DNA from: Paenibacillus kobensis NBRC 15729
GTDB lineage: Bacteria; Bacillota; Bacilli; Paenibacillales; Paenibacillaceae
Length of the DNA: 64,000 nucleotides
Assembly (NCBI RefSeq): GCF_004000825.1
Contig: NZ_BILZ01000021.1
Location: forward strand, 1 to 64,000
Direction of reading: 5' to 3'
Part shown: positions 18,392 to 25,304 of the stretch, in pieces
How positions within the stretch are numbered: the first letter of the stretch is position 1
How the letters are laid out: every line of letters begins with the position of its first letter
Position numbers and translations under genes: made by a program
Notes under the pieces: model-generated
Told to the model about the DNA's origin: nothing
The model's database searches: none
The model's input: only the letters and a program-made list of their open reading frames with translations

Positions 18392-20851
18392 TTATGCCTT
18401 CGCCGCATCTCCTGCCGCAGCAGCCGCCTCCGAGACGATCGGCGCCGTGAGCGCATCGAATGCGCTGCGAAGCTCGTCATTCTCGATAATTTGCTGCCAC
18501 GGATCTTGCATAAGATCCAGCGTCTTGTCGATGCGTGCATTCAGCGCATCGCGGTCTTCCTTCTTCTCCAGCATCTTCTTAACGGCATCCAGACCGATTC
18601 GCGACACCCATTCGCTCGTACGCTCCAGATACGTTGCGTTCTCGCGGTAATATTGCAAGTAAGCGCCCGTCCATTCCAGCACTTCCTCTTCCGTCTTCAC
18701 CTTCACGAGCAGCTCTGCCGCACGCAGCTTCGTACCGCCATTGCCGCCGACATAAATTTCCCAACCGCCGTCGATTGCGACGACACCAAGGTCCTTGATC
18801 GTAGATTCCGCGCAGTTACGCGGGCATCCGGATACGGCAAGCTTCACCTTATGAGGTGTGTTAAGACGCTCGAACTTCTTCTCCATGTCGATGCCCATCT
18901 GGATCGAATCCTGCGTACCGAAGCGGCAGAACGTTTTGCCTACGCACGTCTTCACAGTCCGCAGCGACTTGCCGTATGCATAACCCGACGGCATGTCGAG
19001 ATCCTTCCACATGCTCGGCAGATCCTCTTTCTTCACGCCAAGCAAGTCGATCCGCTGGCCGCCCGTAATCTTCACGAGAGGCACTTCGTATTTCTCTGCT
19101 ACTTCCGCGATCCGCTTCAGGTCTTCCGGCGTCGTTACCCCGCCATAGATCCGCGGTACGACCGAGTACGTGCCGTCCTTCTGAATGTTCGCGTGGTTGC
19201 GCTCGTTGACGAAGCGCGATTCGAGCTCATCCTCATGCTCAGCCGGCCATACCATGCCGAGGTAGTAGTTGAGCGCCGGACGGCACTTGGAGCAGCCCTC
19301 TGGATTTTTCCATTCCAGCACCGCCATGACTTCACGCGACGTCGTTAGACGCATCTTCTGAATTGCCTCAACGACTTCATCGCGGGAATGCTCCGTGCAA
19401 CCGCAAATGCCTTCCTTAACCGCCGCAACATTATCTGCGCCTACCGTTGCTGTCAGGATTGCTTCCACAAGCGGCTTACAACCTCCGCAAGATCCAGACG
19501 CCTTCGTGCAGGCTTTAATTTCGCCGACGCTGACGCAGCCTTTCTCCGTAATCGCCTCGACGATCGTATCTTTCGTAACGCCGTTGCATCCGCAGACGAT
19601 TTCGTCGCCGCTCATCGCTTGGACCAGATCTTCAGGACCGGACGCTTTGCCGCCCCCGCCGCCTGCGCCGAACAGCACTTCCTTCTCACGGCCTGCGAAG
19701 CTCTCGCCCTTGCGCATCGCCGCGAACAGCTTCGAGCCTTCGCTCGTATCGCCGAACAATACCGCGCCGACGATTTTGCCGTCTTGGAACACAACCTTCT
19801 TATATATACCGTCGAGATCGTCCTGTACGCGAAGCGCCCTTGTGTTCGGACCGTCGGAGAAATCGCCCGCCGAGAATACGTTCACGCCGGAAATTTTCAA
19901 TTTCGTCGACAACACTGAACCTTGGTAACCAGCCGATTCTACACCTGCCAGCTTCTTCGCCAGAATCGCGCCTTGCTCGTACAGCGGAGCTACGAGACCG
20001 TATACGATGCCTCTGTGCTCAGCGCATTCGCCGACCGCATATACATTCGGTACATTCGTCTCCATATAATCATTAACGACAATACCGCGGTTCACTTCAA
20101 CGCCCGCTTCTTTCGCCAGCACCGAATTCGCTTTGATGCCGACGGCCATAACGATCAGATCCGCTTCGACCGAAGTACCGTCCTTGAATGTCAACCCTTC
20201 GACCCGGTCATCGCCGATGATGGTATCGGAATTTTTCTGCAAAAGAAACTTCATGCCTTGGCGCTCCAGCTCCGCCTGCAGCAGCTTCGCTGCTGTCTCG
20301 TCAAGCTGGCGTTCCATTAAGTAGTGGTGAATGTGGACAACATGAACGTCCATGTTCAGGTTGACCAAGCCTCGCGCTGCTTCGAGTCCGAGCAGACCGC
20401 CGCCGATAACAACGGCTTTCTTATATTGTTGCGATGCCGCAAGCATCGTCTCGCAATCTTTAATATCGCGGAACGCGATGACGCCTTCCTTGTCCGCACC
20501 TGGCAGCGGCAGCATGAATGGCAAGGAACCTGTCGCGAATACGAGTTCGTCATATTCGACTGTCAGCCCCAGATCCGTTGTCACCGTACGGTTTGCCGTA
20601 TCGACTCCCGTCACCTGTTGGCCCGCGTGCAATTGAATATGATTTTCCCGGTACCATTCCCAACTGTTCAGCACGATCTCTTCCATCGTCGCTTCGCCGG
20701 CCAATACCGAGGACAGCATAATCCGGTTATAGTTCGGGTGCGGCTCCGCACCGATAATCGTAATGTCGTACCGATTCGGATTCAGCTTCAGCAGCTGCTC
20801 CACGAATGATACGCCCGCCATGCCGTTGCCGATCATTACTAACTTCTTCAT
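18392..20851 (-). CDS. nirB: Nitrite reductase [NAD(P)H] large subunit
   Basis: Cytosolic siroheme enzyme reducing nitrite to ammonium, 819 residues. Domains in order are: FAD/NAD(P)H oxidoreductase (MIGNGMAGVSFVEQLL, VIGGGLLGLEAARGL), two BFD-like [2Fe-2S] domains (VCGCNGVTKDTIVEAI...SCGGCKPLV and ICGCTEHSRDEVVEAI...CSKCRP), a ferredoxin half-domain, and the siroheme/[4Fe-4S] module (TCVGKTFCRFGTQ...SGCPRNCAES). The start at 20849-20851 follows GGAGGAG. Upstream are a strong promoter and a leader RNA with ANTAR-type hairpins and a terminator. The homologue in Bacillus is called nasD. Confidence 0.97.
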   Translation of the reverse strand: MKKLVMIGNGMAGVSFVEQLLKLNPNRYDITIIGAEPHPNYNRIMLSSVLAGEATMEEIVLNSWEWYRENHIQLHAGQQVTGVDTANRTVTTDLGLTVEYDELVFATGSLPFMLPLPGADKEGVIAFRDIKDCETMLAASQQYKKAVVIGGGLLGLEAARGLVNLNMDVHVVHIHHYLMERQLDETAAKLLQAELERQGMKFLLQKNSDTIIGDDRVEGLTFKDGTSVEADLIVMAVGIKANSVLAKEAGVEVNRGIVVNDYMETNVPNVYAVGECAEHRGIVYGLVAPLYEQGAILAKKLAGVESAGYQGSVLSTKLKISGVNVFSAGDFSDGPNTRALRVQDDLDGIYKKVVFQDGKIVGAVLFGDTSEGSKLFAAMRKGESFAGREKEVLFGAGGGGGKASGPEDLVQAMSGDEIVCGCNGVTKDTIVEAITEKGCVSVGEIKACTKASGSCGGCKPLVEAILTATVGADNVAAVKEGICGCTEHSRDEVVEAIQKMRLTTSREVMAVLEWKNPEGCSKCRPALNYYLGMVWPAEHEDELESRFVNERNHANIQKDGTYSVVPRIYGGVTTPEDLKRIAEVAEKYEVPLVKITGGQRIDLLGVKKEDLPSMWKDLDMPSGYAYGKSLRTVKTCVGKTFCRFGTQDSIQMGIDMEKKFERLNTPHKVKLAVSGCPRNCAESTIKDLGVVAIDGGWEIYVGGNGGTKLRAAELLVKVKTEEEVLEWTGAYLQYYRENATYLERTSEWVSRIGLDAVKKMLEKKEDRDALNARIDKTLDLMQDPWQQIIENDELRSAFDALTAPIVSEAAAAAGDAAKA

Positions 20852-20908
20852 CGTATCTCCTCCTACGTCTTCCCCGCCCTTGGCTCCCTCGCCACCCGCG
20901 GATGCTGA

Positions 20909-20969
20909 GAAAAACATAAAGGCCTACCCCATACGCATAGAATTACATCTAATGCGTAAGAGATAGGCC
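20909..20969 (-). terminator. Leader (attenuator) terminator of nirBD
   Basis: An 18-position stem (20952-20969 with 20921-20938) with a single T-T mismatch and two G-U pairs, a 13-base loop, then TTTATGTTTTT on the minus strand. It lies between the promoter and nirB, so it would abort transcription unless prevented. Its 5' arm shares 20962-20969 with the second ANTAR-type hairpin, making the two structures mutually exclusive. Confidence 0.8.
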
Positions 20970-21003
20970 CCATTGCCATCGTGTGCAGCACGCCATTGTG
21001 CTG
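20962..21003 (-). promoter_or_regulatory. ANTAR-target tandem hexaloop hairpins in the nirB leader
   Basis: On the minus strand the first hairpin is CAGCAC-AATGGC-GTGCTG (21003 to 20986), a perfect 6-bp stem with a hexaloop. The second is GATGGC-AATGGG-GCCTATC (20980 to 20962), a 6-bp stem with one bulged T. Both loops have A at position 1 and G at position 4, the defining feature of RNA elements bound by ANTAR proteins. The second hairpin overlaps the terminator arm. The adjacent divergent gene encodes an ANTAR protein. Confidence 0.8.
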
Positions 21004-21028
21004 GCTTTTATTCAACTGAATTGGTATC

Positions 21029-21058
21029 AGTATAGTATACTTATACGTGATGTGTCAA
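21029..21058 (-). promoter_or_regulatory. Promoter of nirB-nirD-hemD
   Basis: A consensus -35 TTGACA (21053-21058) and -10 TATACT (21029-21034) with 18-base spacing on the minus strand. Transcription would start near 21022, giving a leader of about 170 nt. Confidence 0.75.
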
Positions 21059-21212
21059 CTATTCTAACATTAAATTATCGCGACCCTCTTTTTCCTTCAA
21101 TTAGACTTTTTCCCGTCGACAGCCTCCTATGGCTATGTTATATTTTATAACAAATCATACGAAGTCAGGAACTCATGCGCACAACGTTTCATATATCGGG
21201 GTGAGGGAAATA

Positions 21213-21767
21213 ATGAAAACCATTTTGCTGATCGATGCGGATGGGAACAGCGGGCTCGCCGCTTTATTGAAGGAAAGCGGCAGAACAGTCCATTCCGTCC
21301 GCACGGAGAAAGAAGCAAGCAGCCTGATCTCGGTTGCCGACGCCGTCGTCATGGCGGTGCCTTACCAGGGAATGCTCAACTGGCAGACAGAGCTGACCGC
21401 CATGCGCAAAACGCCTCTATTCTGGTATTGCACGGAGCAGCAGCTGCCCCAACAGCTGGATTGGGGATTCTCGCTTGACGGTGTACTGTTTCCTTCCATG
21501 ACAGCTGCCGAGCTCAAGCATGCGTTCCAATGGGGCCAGCGCGTCCATCAGCAGCGCAAAAGATGGTCCGACGAGCGCGACCAATTGCTGCACCGAATCG
21601 AGGAGCGGAAGTGGATCGATCAAGCCAAAGCAGTTCTATGTGAGATTCGTGGCATAAATGAAGCCGAAGCTTACGATTTTCTGCGTAAACAGGCAATGAA
21701 CGAGCGCAAAAGAATCGGTGATGTGGCTGCCTCGATCGTCAAAGTGTACCAACTCATTCACGGTTAA
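21213..21767 (+). CDS. ANTAR-domain antiterminator with degenerate receiver (NasT-like)
   Basis: RNA-binding regulator of 184 residues. Residues 1-120 have a response-regulator-like fold (KTILLIDADGNSG). The strand that should carry the phospho-acceptor reads AVVMAVP with no Asp, and the conserved Lys near the end of the domain is replaced (GVLFPSM), so it is probably not phosphorylated. A coiled-coil linker leads to a C-terminal ANTAR domain (about 130-180: KWIDQAKAVLCEIRGINEAE, AYDFLRKQAMNERKRIGDVA). The start is the ATG at 21213 after GTGAGGG. Divergent from nirB and upstream of the transporter, both of which have ANTAR-type leaders; it most likely controls both. No sensor partner such as NasS is encoded nearby. 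Confidence 0.85.
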   Translation: MKTILLIDADGNSGLAALLKESGRTVHSVRTEKEASSLISVADAVVMAVPYQGMLNWQTELTAMRKTPLFWYCTEQQLPQQLDWGFSLDGVLFPSMTAAELKHAFQWGQRVHQQRKRWSDERDQLLHRIEERKWIDQAKAVLCEIRGINEAEAYDFLRKQAMNERKRIGDVAASIVKVYQLIHG

Positions 21768-21819
21768 TCGCTTCACCCAACGTAATTTGCTATCATCTCG
21801 AAAATTTATGTTAGGTATA

Positions 21820-21849
21820 TTGACATTGACTTTACGCGTCGCATATAAT
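21820..21849 (+). promoter_or_regulatory. Promoter of the nitrate/nitrite transporter gene
   Basis: TTGACA (21820-21825), 18-base spacer, perfect TATAAT (21844-21849). Same architecture and spacer length as the nirB promoter. Transcription would start near 21856, about 200 nt before the start codon. Confidence 0.8.
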
Positions 21850-21857
21850 CCAATTAC

Positions 21858-21906
21858 ATTCACAATGTCGTGGATCCATATCGGACGGTACAATGTCGTA
21901 TCTCCG
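21858..21906 (+). promoter_or_regulatory. ANTAR-target tandem hexaloop hairpins in the transporter leader
   Basis: First hairpin ATTCAC-AATGTC-GTGGAT (21858-21875), a 6-bp stem with one G-U pair. The second has loop AATGTC at 21892-21897, stem GGTAC/GTATC continued by CGGA/TCCG around one bulged C (21882-21906). The two hexaloops are identical, with A1 and G4. They come immediately after the predicted transcription start and 5 bases before the terminator stem. Confidence 0.75.
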
Positions 21907-21911
21907 TTGGC

Positions 21912-21962
21912 AAAGGGGCCAAATTGCAATCCAATCCTGGATTGCAGTTTGGCCCCTTTTAT
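21912..21962 (+). terminator. Leader (attenuator) terminator before the transporter gene
   Basis: Very strong stem-loop: AAAGGGGCCAAA pairs with TTTGGCCCCTTT and continues inward as TGCAATCCA/TGGATTGCA, followed by TTTTATT. It stands about 100 bases before the start codon of the transporter gene and downstream of its promoter. Confidence 0.85.
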
Positions 21963-22059
21963 TAATGAACAACAGGCAAGGCAAGTGGAGCACAAACCGC
22001 AAGCGGCAGTACTAGAGAGACAGAAAGCAGAACCGTAAATTGGAGAGGAGCTTGGTACT

Positions 22060-23292
22060 ATGGCACAAAAAGGATTTTTGAAAAGCGGTCACACCCCGTC
22101 GTTGTTCGGCGCTTTCGCCTACTTCGACGTCAGCTTCATGATCTGGAGCATGCTCGGCCCGCTGTCCGTCATCATCATGAACGATTATCCGATGGATGCG
22201 GCGCAAAAGGCGAACCTCGTCGCGCTGCCCGTGCTCGGCGGTTCGATTCTCCGGCTCGTATTCGGCTTCTTGACCGACTACATCGGTCCGAAGCGCACCG
22301 GACAGCTCGGCATGCTCGTGACGATGGCGACGCTCGTATTCGGTTGGAAATTCATAGACTCGCTCGACAACTTGTATATCGTCGCACTGTTGCTCGGCTT
22401 CGCCGGCGCATCGTTCGCTGCAGCCCTGCCGCTCGCAAGCCGCTGGTATCCGCCGCAGTATCAAGGTCTTGCCATGGGGATCGCAGGAGCCGGCAATAGC
22501 GGCACCGTATTCTCGACCCTGTTCGCGAACCGGATCGCCACGCATTATGATTCATGGCAAGTCGTCTTCGGCTTCGCCCTTATCCCCATCGTTATCGTGT
22601 TCGTCATCTTCACCCTGCTCGCGAAGGACAGCCCGAACCAACCCGCTCCGAAGAAACTGGCTGACTATGCGAATGTATTAAAGCTTCGCGATACGTGGTT
22701 GTTCTGTCTGCTATACGGCGTGACATTCGGCGGCTTCGTCGGCATGGCGAACTATTTAACCATTTTCTTCAATACTCAATATGAGCTTAGCGCTGTTCGT
22801 GCAGCCGACTTCGCTACTCTGTGCGTCATCGCCGGCAGCTTCTTCCGTCCTGTTGGCGGCTGGCTCTCGGACAAGATCGGCGGTATTAATATGCTGCTCG
22901 TCCTGTATGGAGTCGCAGCCATCATGCTTGCCTCTATCTCGACGCTTCCGCCGCTCGGTGTGATCATTGTGCTGTTGTTCATCATGATGATGGCGCTCGG
23001 CATGGGCAACGGCGCAGTATTCCAACTGGTCCCTCAGCGGTTCAAGAACGAGATCGGACTCATTACAGGCATCGTCGGCGCTGCAGGCGGTCTGGGCGGT
23101 TACTTCCTTCCGAAAATTCTCGGCAACATCAAGCAGGCAACCGGCTCTTACTCGACGGGCTTCCTGATCATTTGCGGCATCGCTCTCCTCTGTGTCGTCA
23201 CGATTCTAATCGTTCAAGGCAGCTGGAAGCGCACTTGGATCGGCACCGGCGGCAAAGCGCGCGTGGAGCACGGAGCGGTTACAACTTCGTAA
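22060..23292 (+). CDS. narK: NarK/NasA-type nitrate/nitrite MFS transporter
   Basis: Major-facilitator transporter of 410 residues and about twelve helices, of the nitrate-nitrite porter family. The two family signatures are visible: GIAGAGNSGTVFS in helix 5 and GIVGAAGGLGGYF in helix 11. An Arg is present in the helix-2/3 region (GGSILRLVFGFLTDYIGPKR), where substrate-binding Arg residues sit in NarK. GGAGAGGAG precedes the ATG. It likely imports nitrate or nitrite for the divergent nirBD reductase. Expression should depend on antitermination in its leader. A nitrate reductase gene is not in the window. Confidence 0.95.
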   Translation: MAQKGFLKSGHTPSLFGAFAYFDVSFMIWSMLGPLSVIIMNDYPMDAAQKANLVALPVLGGSILRLVFGFLTDYIGPKRTGQLGMLVTMATLVFGWKFIDSLDNLYIVALLLGFAGASFAAALPLASRWYPPQYQGLAMGIAGAGNSGTVFSTLFANRIATHYDSWQVVFGFALIPIVIVFVIFTLLAKDSPNQPAPKKLADYANVLKLRDTWLFCLLYGVTFGGFVGMANYLTIFFNTQYELSAVRAADFATLCVIAGSFFRPVGGWLSDKIGGINMLLVLYGVAAIMLASISTLPPLGVIIVLLFIMMMALGMGNGAVFQLVPQRFKNEIGLITGIVGAAGGLGGYFLPKILGNIKQATGSYSTGFLIICGIALLCVVTILIVQGSWKRTWIGTGGKARVEHGAVTTS

Positions 23293-23361
23293 TCGTTAAG
23301 CTATAACTGGAAGAGCCGAAGACTCAAAGAACAATCATAACGAAAGTTCAAACAGGAGCGG

Positions 23362-23397
23362 CCGCCGGCTAACACCATAACCATCACTAGCCGGCGG
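23362..23397 (+). other. Strong hairpin downstream of narK
   Basis: Perfect 10-bp stem CCGCCGGCTA/TAGCCGGCGG with a 16-base loop and no following T-run. It separates the transporter gene from the 38-codon frame and could be an mRNA 3' stabiliser or a weak terminator. Confidence 0.5.
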
Positions 23398-23423
23398 GTC
23401 AATTATAAGAGAGGGATGATCCT

Positions 23424-23540
23424 ATGAGCGAAATGGAAGCAGTAATGGCGGCGGAGGCAGCAGGAAACGATTCAGCGTGGGAATTGACCGATCTCGGGGA
23501 TTGGATGGACGTTACGGATTTGTTCGAGATTATGGAATAA
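23424..23540 (+). CDS. Possible acidic microprotein (38 aa)
   Basis: A 38-codon frame with AGAGGG about 9 bases upstream of the ATG. The product (begins MSEMEAVMAAEAAGND, ends DVTDLFEIME) has eleven Asp/Glu and no Lys, Arg or His. It lies between two strong hairpins on the narK strand and is followed by a clear terminator. No family is recognised; a real gene is plausible because of the ribosome site and terminator, but short length keeps this uncertain. Confidence 0.45.
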   Translation: MSEMEAVMAAEAAGNDSAWELTDLGDWMDVTDLFEIME

Positions 23541-23546
23541 CATCGC

Positions 23547-23628
23547 ATGCGGGCGCGGTGCGCGCGGCGAAACGGAGCGGCCCACACCCACTCCCTCCGC
23601 TCCCCGGTAGCGCCGCCCGCGCCCGCAT
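23547..23628. repeat. Very GC-rich nested inverted repeat
   Basis: Perfect 12-bp outer arms ATGCGGGCGCGG (23547-23558) and CCGCGCCCGCAT (23617-23628), with inner GGAGCGG/CCGCTCC arms (23574-23580 and 23597-23603). No T-run follows. It lies between the 38-codon frame and the terminator. Confidence 0.6.
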
Positions 23629-23640
23629 CACTTTATAAAC

Positions 23641-23690
23641 AATCAACCGCGTTATCCTCCTCGGAACGCGGTTGATTTGTTTTTATTTAA
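23641..23690. terminator. Bidirectional intrinsic terminator
   Basis: Perfect 13-bp stem AATCAACCGCGTT/AACGCGGTTGATT with an 11-base loop, followed by TGTTTTTATTT on the plus strand and TTGTTTAT on the minus strand. It ends the narK transcript and the convergent acyltransferase transcript. Confidence 0.9.
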
Positions 23691-24763
23691 TAAAGCACAC
23701 CCGCATAACGGTTGGCCTTCTCGCTCCTCTTAAGGCTCATGATCAGAGCGGACAACGCAAGCGATGTGAAGAACACAAGAGCGAACCAAGTGAAGCTGTG
23801 TTCCCTTCCATTACCGAGCCAATTCGAATATAGGCCCAGAAACATTCCGTGCGAGCAATAGATTAACACGCTGCTGTCTCGAAGCAGCTTAAAGTCGATC
23901 GGCCAATTCGGCGATTGCTTATGCAGCAGCATTTGGAACAAGAAGTATGTCGCCGGAAGGAGCATGAGAAGCATATTACAGTCTCTAATAACGGTGAATT
24001 GATTCAACAGTACAACCTCGAGTATGAGCCCCGCGGCGGAGAGGACGAATAACGTTCCCGGTCTCGTGTGCCGTATCGTTAATCTTCTGTCATACATGTA
24101 CGCCCCTAATACCACATACACCATTCCGAAAAACAATCCGTTCCTCGTCGTTCCGAACCCATCCAAATAGGATTGAGCGAATCGGGAGAGCACCGTATCG
24201 TCGCCCAATACGCCGAAATAGGCATCCCCGAACAACCCGATCACGTAAAGTCCCATCGACAACAGCAGCAATTTAGGCAGTGACATCCATCGAATGCCGA
24301 AATAGAGTGCCGTTACTGCAAATAATAACGCAGGAAAATACCATAAGTGAAAGTGCCCGCCTAACAAAACAAAATCTCTTAAATAGAACAGAATAGCGCG
24401 CAGCAGATCATGATCCTGCTCCTGATAGGATCGATAAATATCATAACCGCCATAAACAAGACTCCATACCAGGTAAATACAAGCGATACGTTTCGTATAC
24501 TTCATCCAATAACGGCCTGCCTGATTCCTTTGATCGTTGTTCGATATTTTCCCGAAGAATAGATACCCTGACGCGGCGAAAAAGAACGGGACCGCAATGC
24601 GGGCAATCGTATTCTCGAACGCCAAGCTGAGCGTGGAGTTAAGCGACTCCAACGGTGTTGTATGAATGCTGACAACTAGTATTGCAGCTATAAATCTCAT
24701 GATGTCGAGGTTATTCAAGTTGTTCGAGCTGCTGCTCTGGACGATACGACCTATGACCTTCAC
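23687..24763 (-). CDS. Membrane acyltransferase family 3 protein
   Basis: Integral membrane O-acyltransferase of about 358 residues and about ten helices. The family's N-terminal block is NNLDIMRFIAAILVVSIHTTPL with the catalytic-type His, followed by FFFAASGYLFFGK. Such enzymes acetylate or succinylate surface polysaccharide, which fits the adjacent exopolysaccharide genes. The start is uncertain: the GTG at 24761-24763 is chosen because the frame upstream looks non-coding and overlaps the divergent promoter; its ribosome site is poor. Confidence 0.85.
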   Translation of the reverse strand: MKVIGRIVQSSSSNNLNNLDIMRFIAAILVVSIHTTPLESLNSTLSLAFENTIARIAVPFFFAASGYLFFGKISNNDQRNQAGRYWMKYTKRIACIYLVWSLVYGGYDIYRSYQEQDHDLLRAILFYLRDFVLLGGHFHLWYFPALLFAVTALYFGIRWMSLPKLLLLSMGLYVIGLFGDAYFGVLGDDTVLSRFAQSYLDGFGTTRNGLFFGMVYVVLGAYMYDRRLTIRHTRPGTLFVLSAAGLILEVVLLNQFTVIRDCNMLLMLLPATYFLFQMLLHKQSPNWPIDFKLLRDSSVLIYCSHGMFLGLYSNWLGNGREHSFTWFALVFFTSLALSALIMSLKRSEKANRYAGVLY

Positions 24764-24902
24764 GACCCCTTCGTGGTAATAAAGGTCTATTTTATCATAT
24801 ATTCGCAAATTGGGGATTGTTGTCACAGAGAAAAACTTACATTCAGCGAGAGCGGGAGAGGGATGTAACCGTACTGGAACAAGGGGCTTCTTCCAAATTG
24901 GG

Positions 24903-24939
24903 GTTGCATCTACCATTAGTTGTGATACAATATGTATCA
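24903..24939 (+). promoter_or_regulatory. Promoter with overlapping palindrome
   Basis: TTGCAT (24904-24909), 16-base spacer, TACAAT (24926-24931). A palindrome TGATACA-ATA-TGTATCA (24923-24939, 7-bp perfect arms) covers the -10 and the start site. The same GATACA-N3-TGTATC core occurs at 59695-59709 before the SLH gene. Confidence 0.5.
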
Positions 24940-24973
24940 TTCAGGTGTACAAAATAAGATGGAGGCTCTACCG

Positions 24974-25294
24974 ATGGCTGTTCCTATTCAGGATACAATC
25001 GCGCTGCTGGCTCATCTGTTGTCCGCATCCGCATTGCTGCCTATGATAATGTTTCTGATCAGCATCCCCGTCATATTGACAGGTTCGATCTCAGCGCTGT
25101 CTGTAACAGGTATTGCGGTATACGCATCGCTGTTTATTCTTTCGTATGCGATTGGCATGCGGACCATGACTCGCGAGTCCCGTACAATCGCCATGGTCAT
25201 ACCGACCGTTCTCGTTGCGGATGGTGCGGCTATGCTGGCCGGCATGAACTGGTATGGACACGGCGCGGTTATCCTTCACTTTCTGACGAATTAA
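24974..25294 (+). CDS. Small hydrophobic membrane protein (106 aa)
   Basis: A 106-residue product with about three membrane segments (MIMFLISIPVILTGSISAL, IAVYASLFILSYAIGM and TIAMVIPTVLVADGAAMLAG). GGAGG sits 8 bases before the ATG at 24974. No family recognised. It is divergent from the acyltransferase and convergent with the UDP-glucose dehydrogenase gene. Its promoter carries an operator-like palindrome, so it is likely regulated. Confidence 0.7.
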   Translation: MAVPIQDTIALLAHLLSASALLPMIMFLISIPVILTGSISALSVTGIAVYASLFILSYAIGMRTMTRESRTIAMVIPTVLVADGAAMLAGMNWYGHGAVILHFLTN

Positions 25295-25304
25295 CCGGCT
25301 GCAG

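Noticed and set aside
20852-21212. FNR/ResD- or TnrA-type operator controlling nirB
   Set aside because: No convincing FNR (TGTGA-N6-TCACA) or TnrA (TGTNA-N7-TNACA) dyad was seen at the promoter; the leader hairpins explain regulation better.
23424-23540. 38-codon frame as a bacteriocin or lasso-peptide precursor
   Set aside because: No leader/core pattern, Cys, or maturation enzyme genes nearby; only a possible microprotein is claimed.
24764-24940. N-terminal extension of the acyltransferase to 24,940
   Set aside because: The extra 59 residues look non-coding, lack a ribosome site and would overlap the divergent promoter and palindrome of the 106-residue membrane protein gene.
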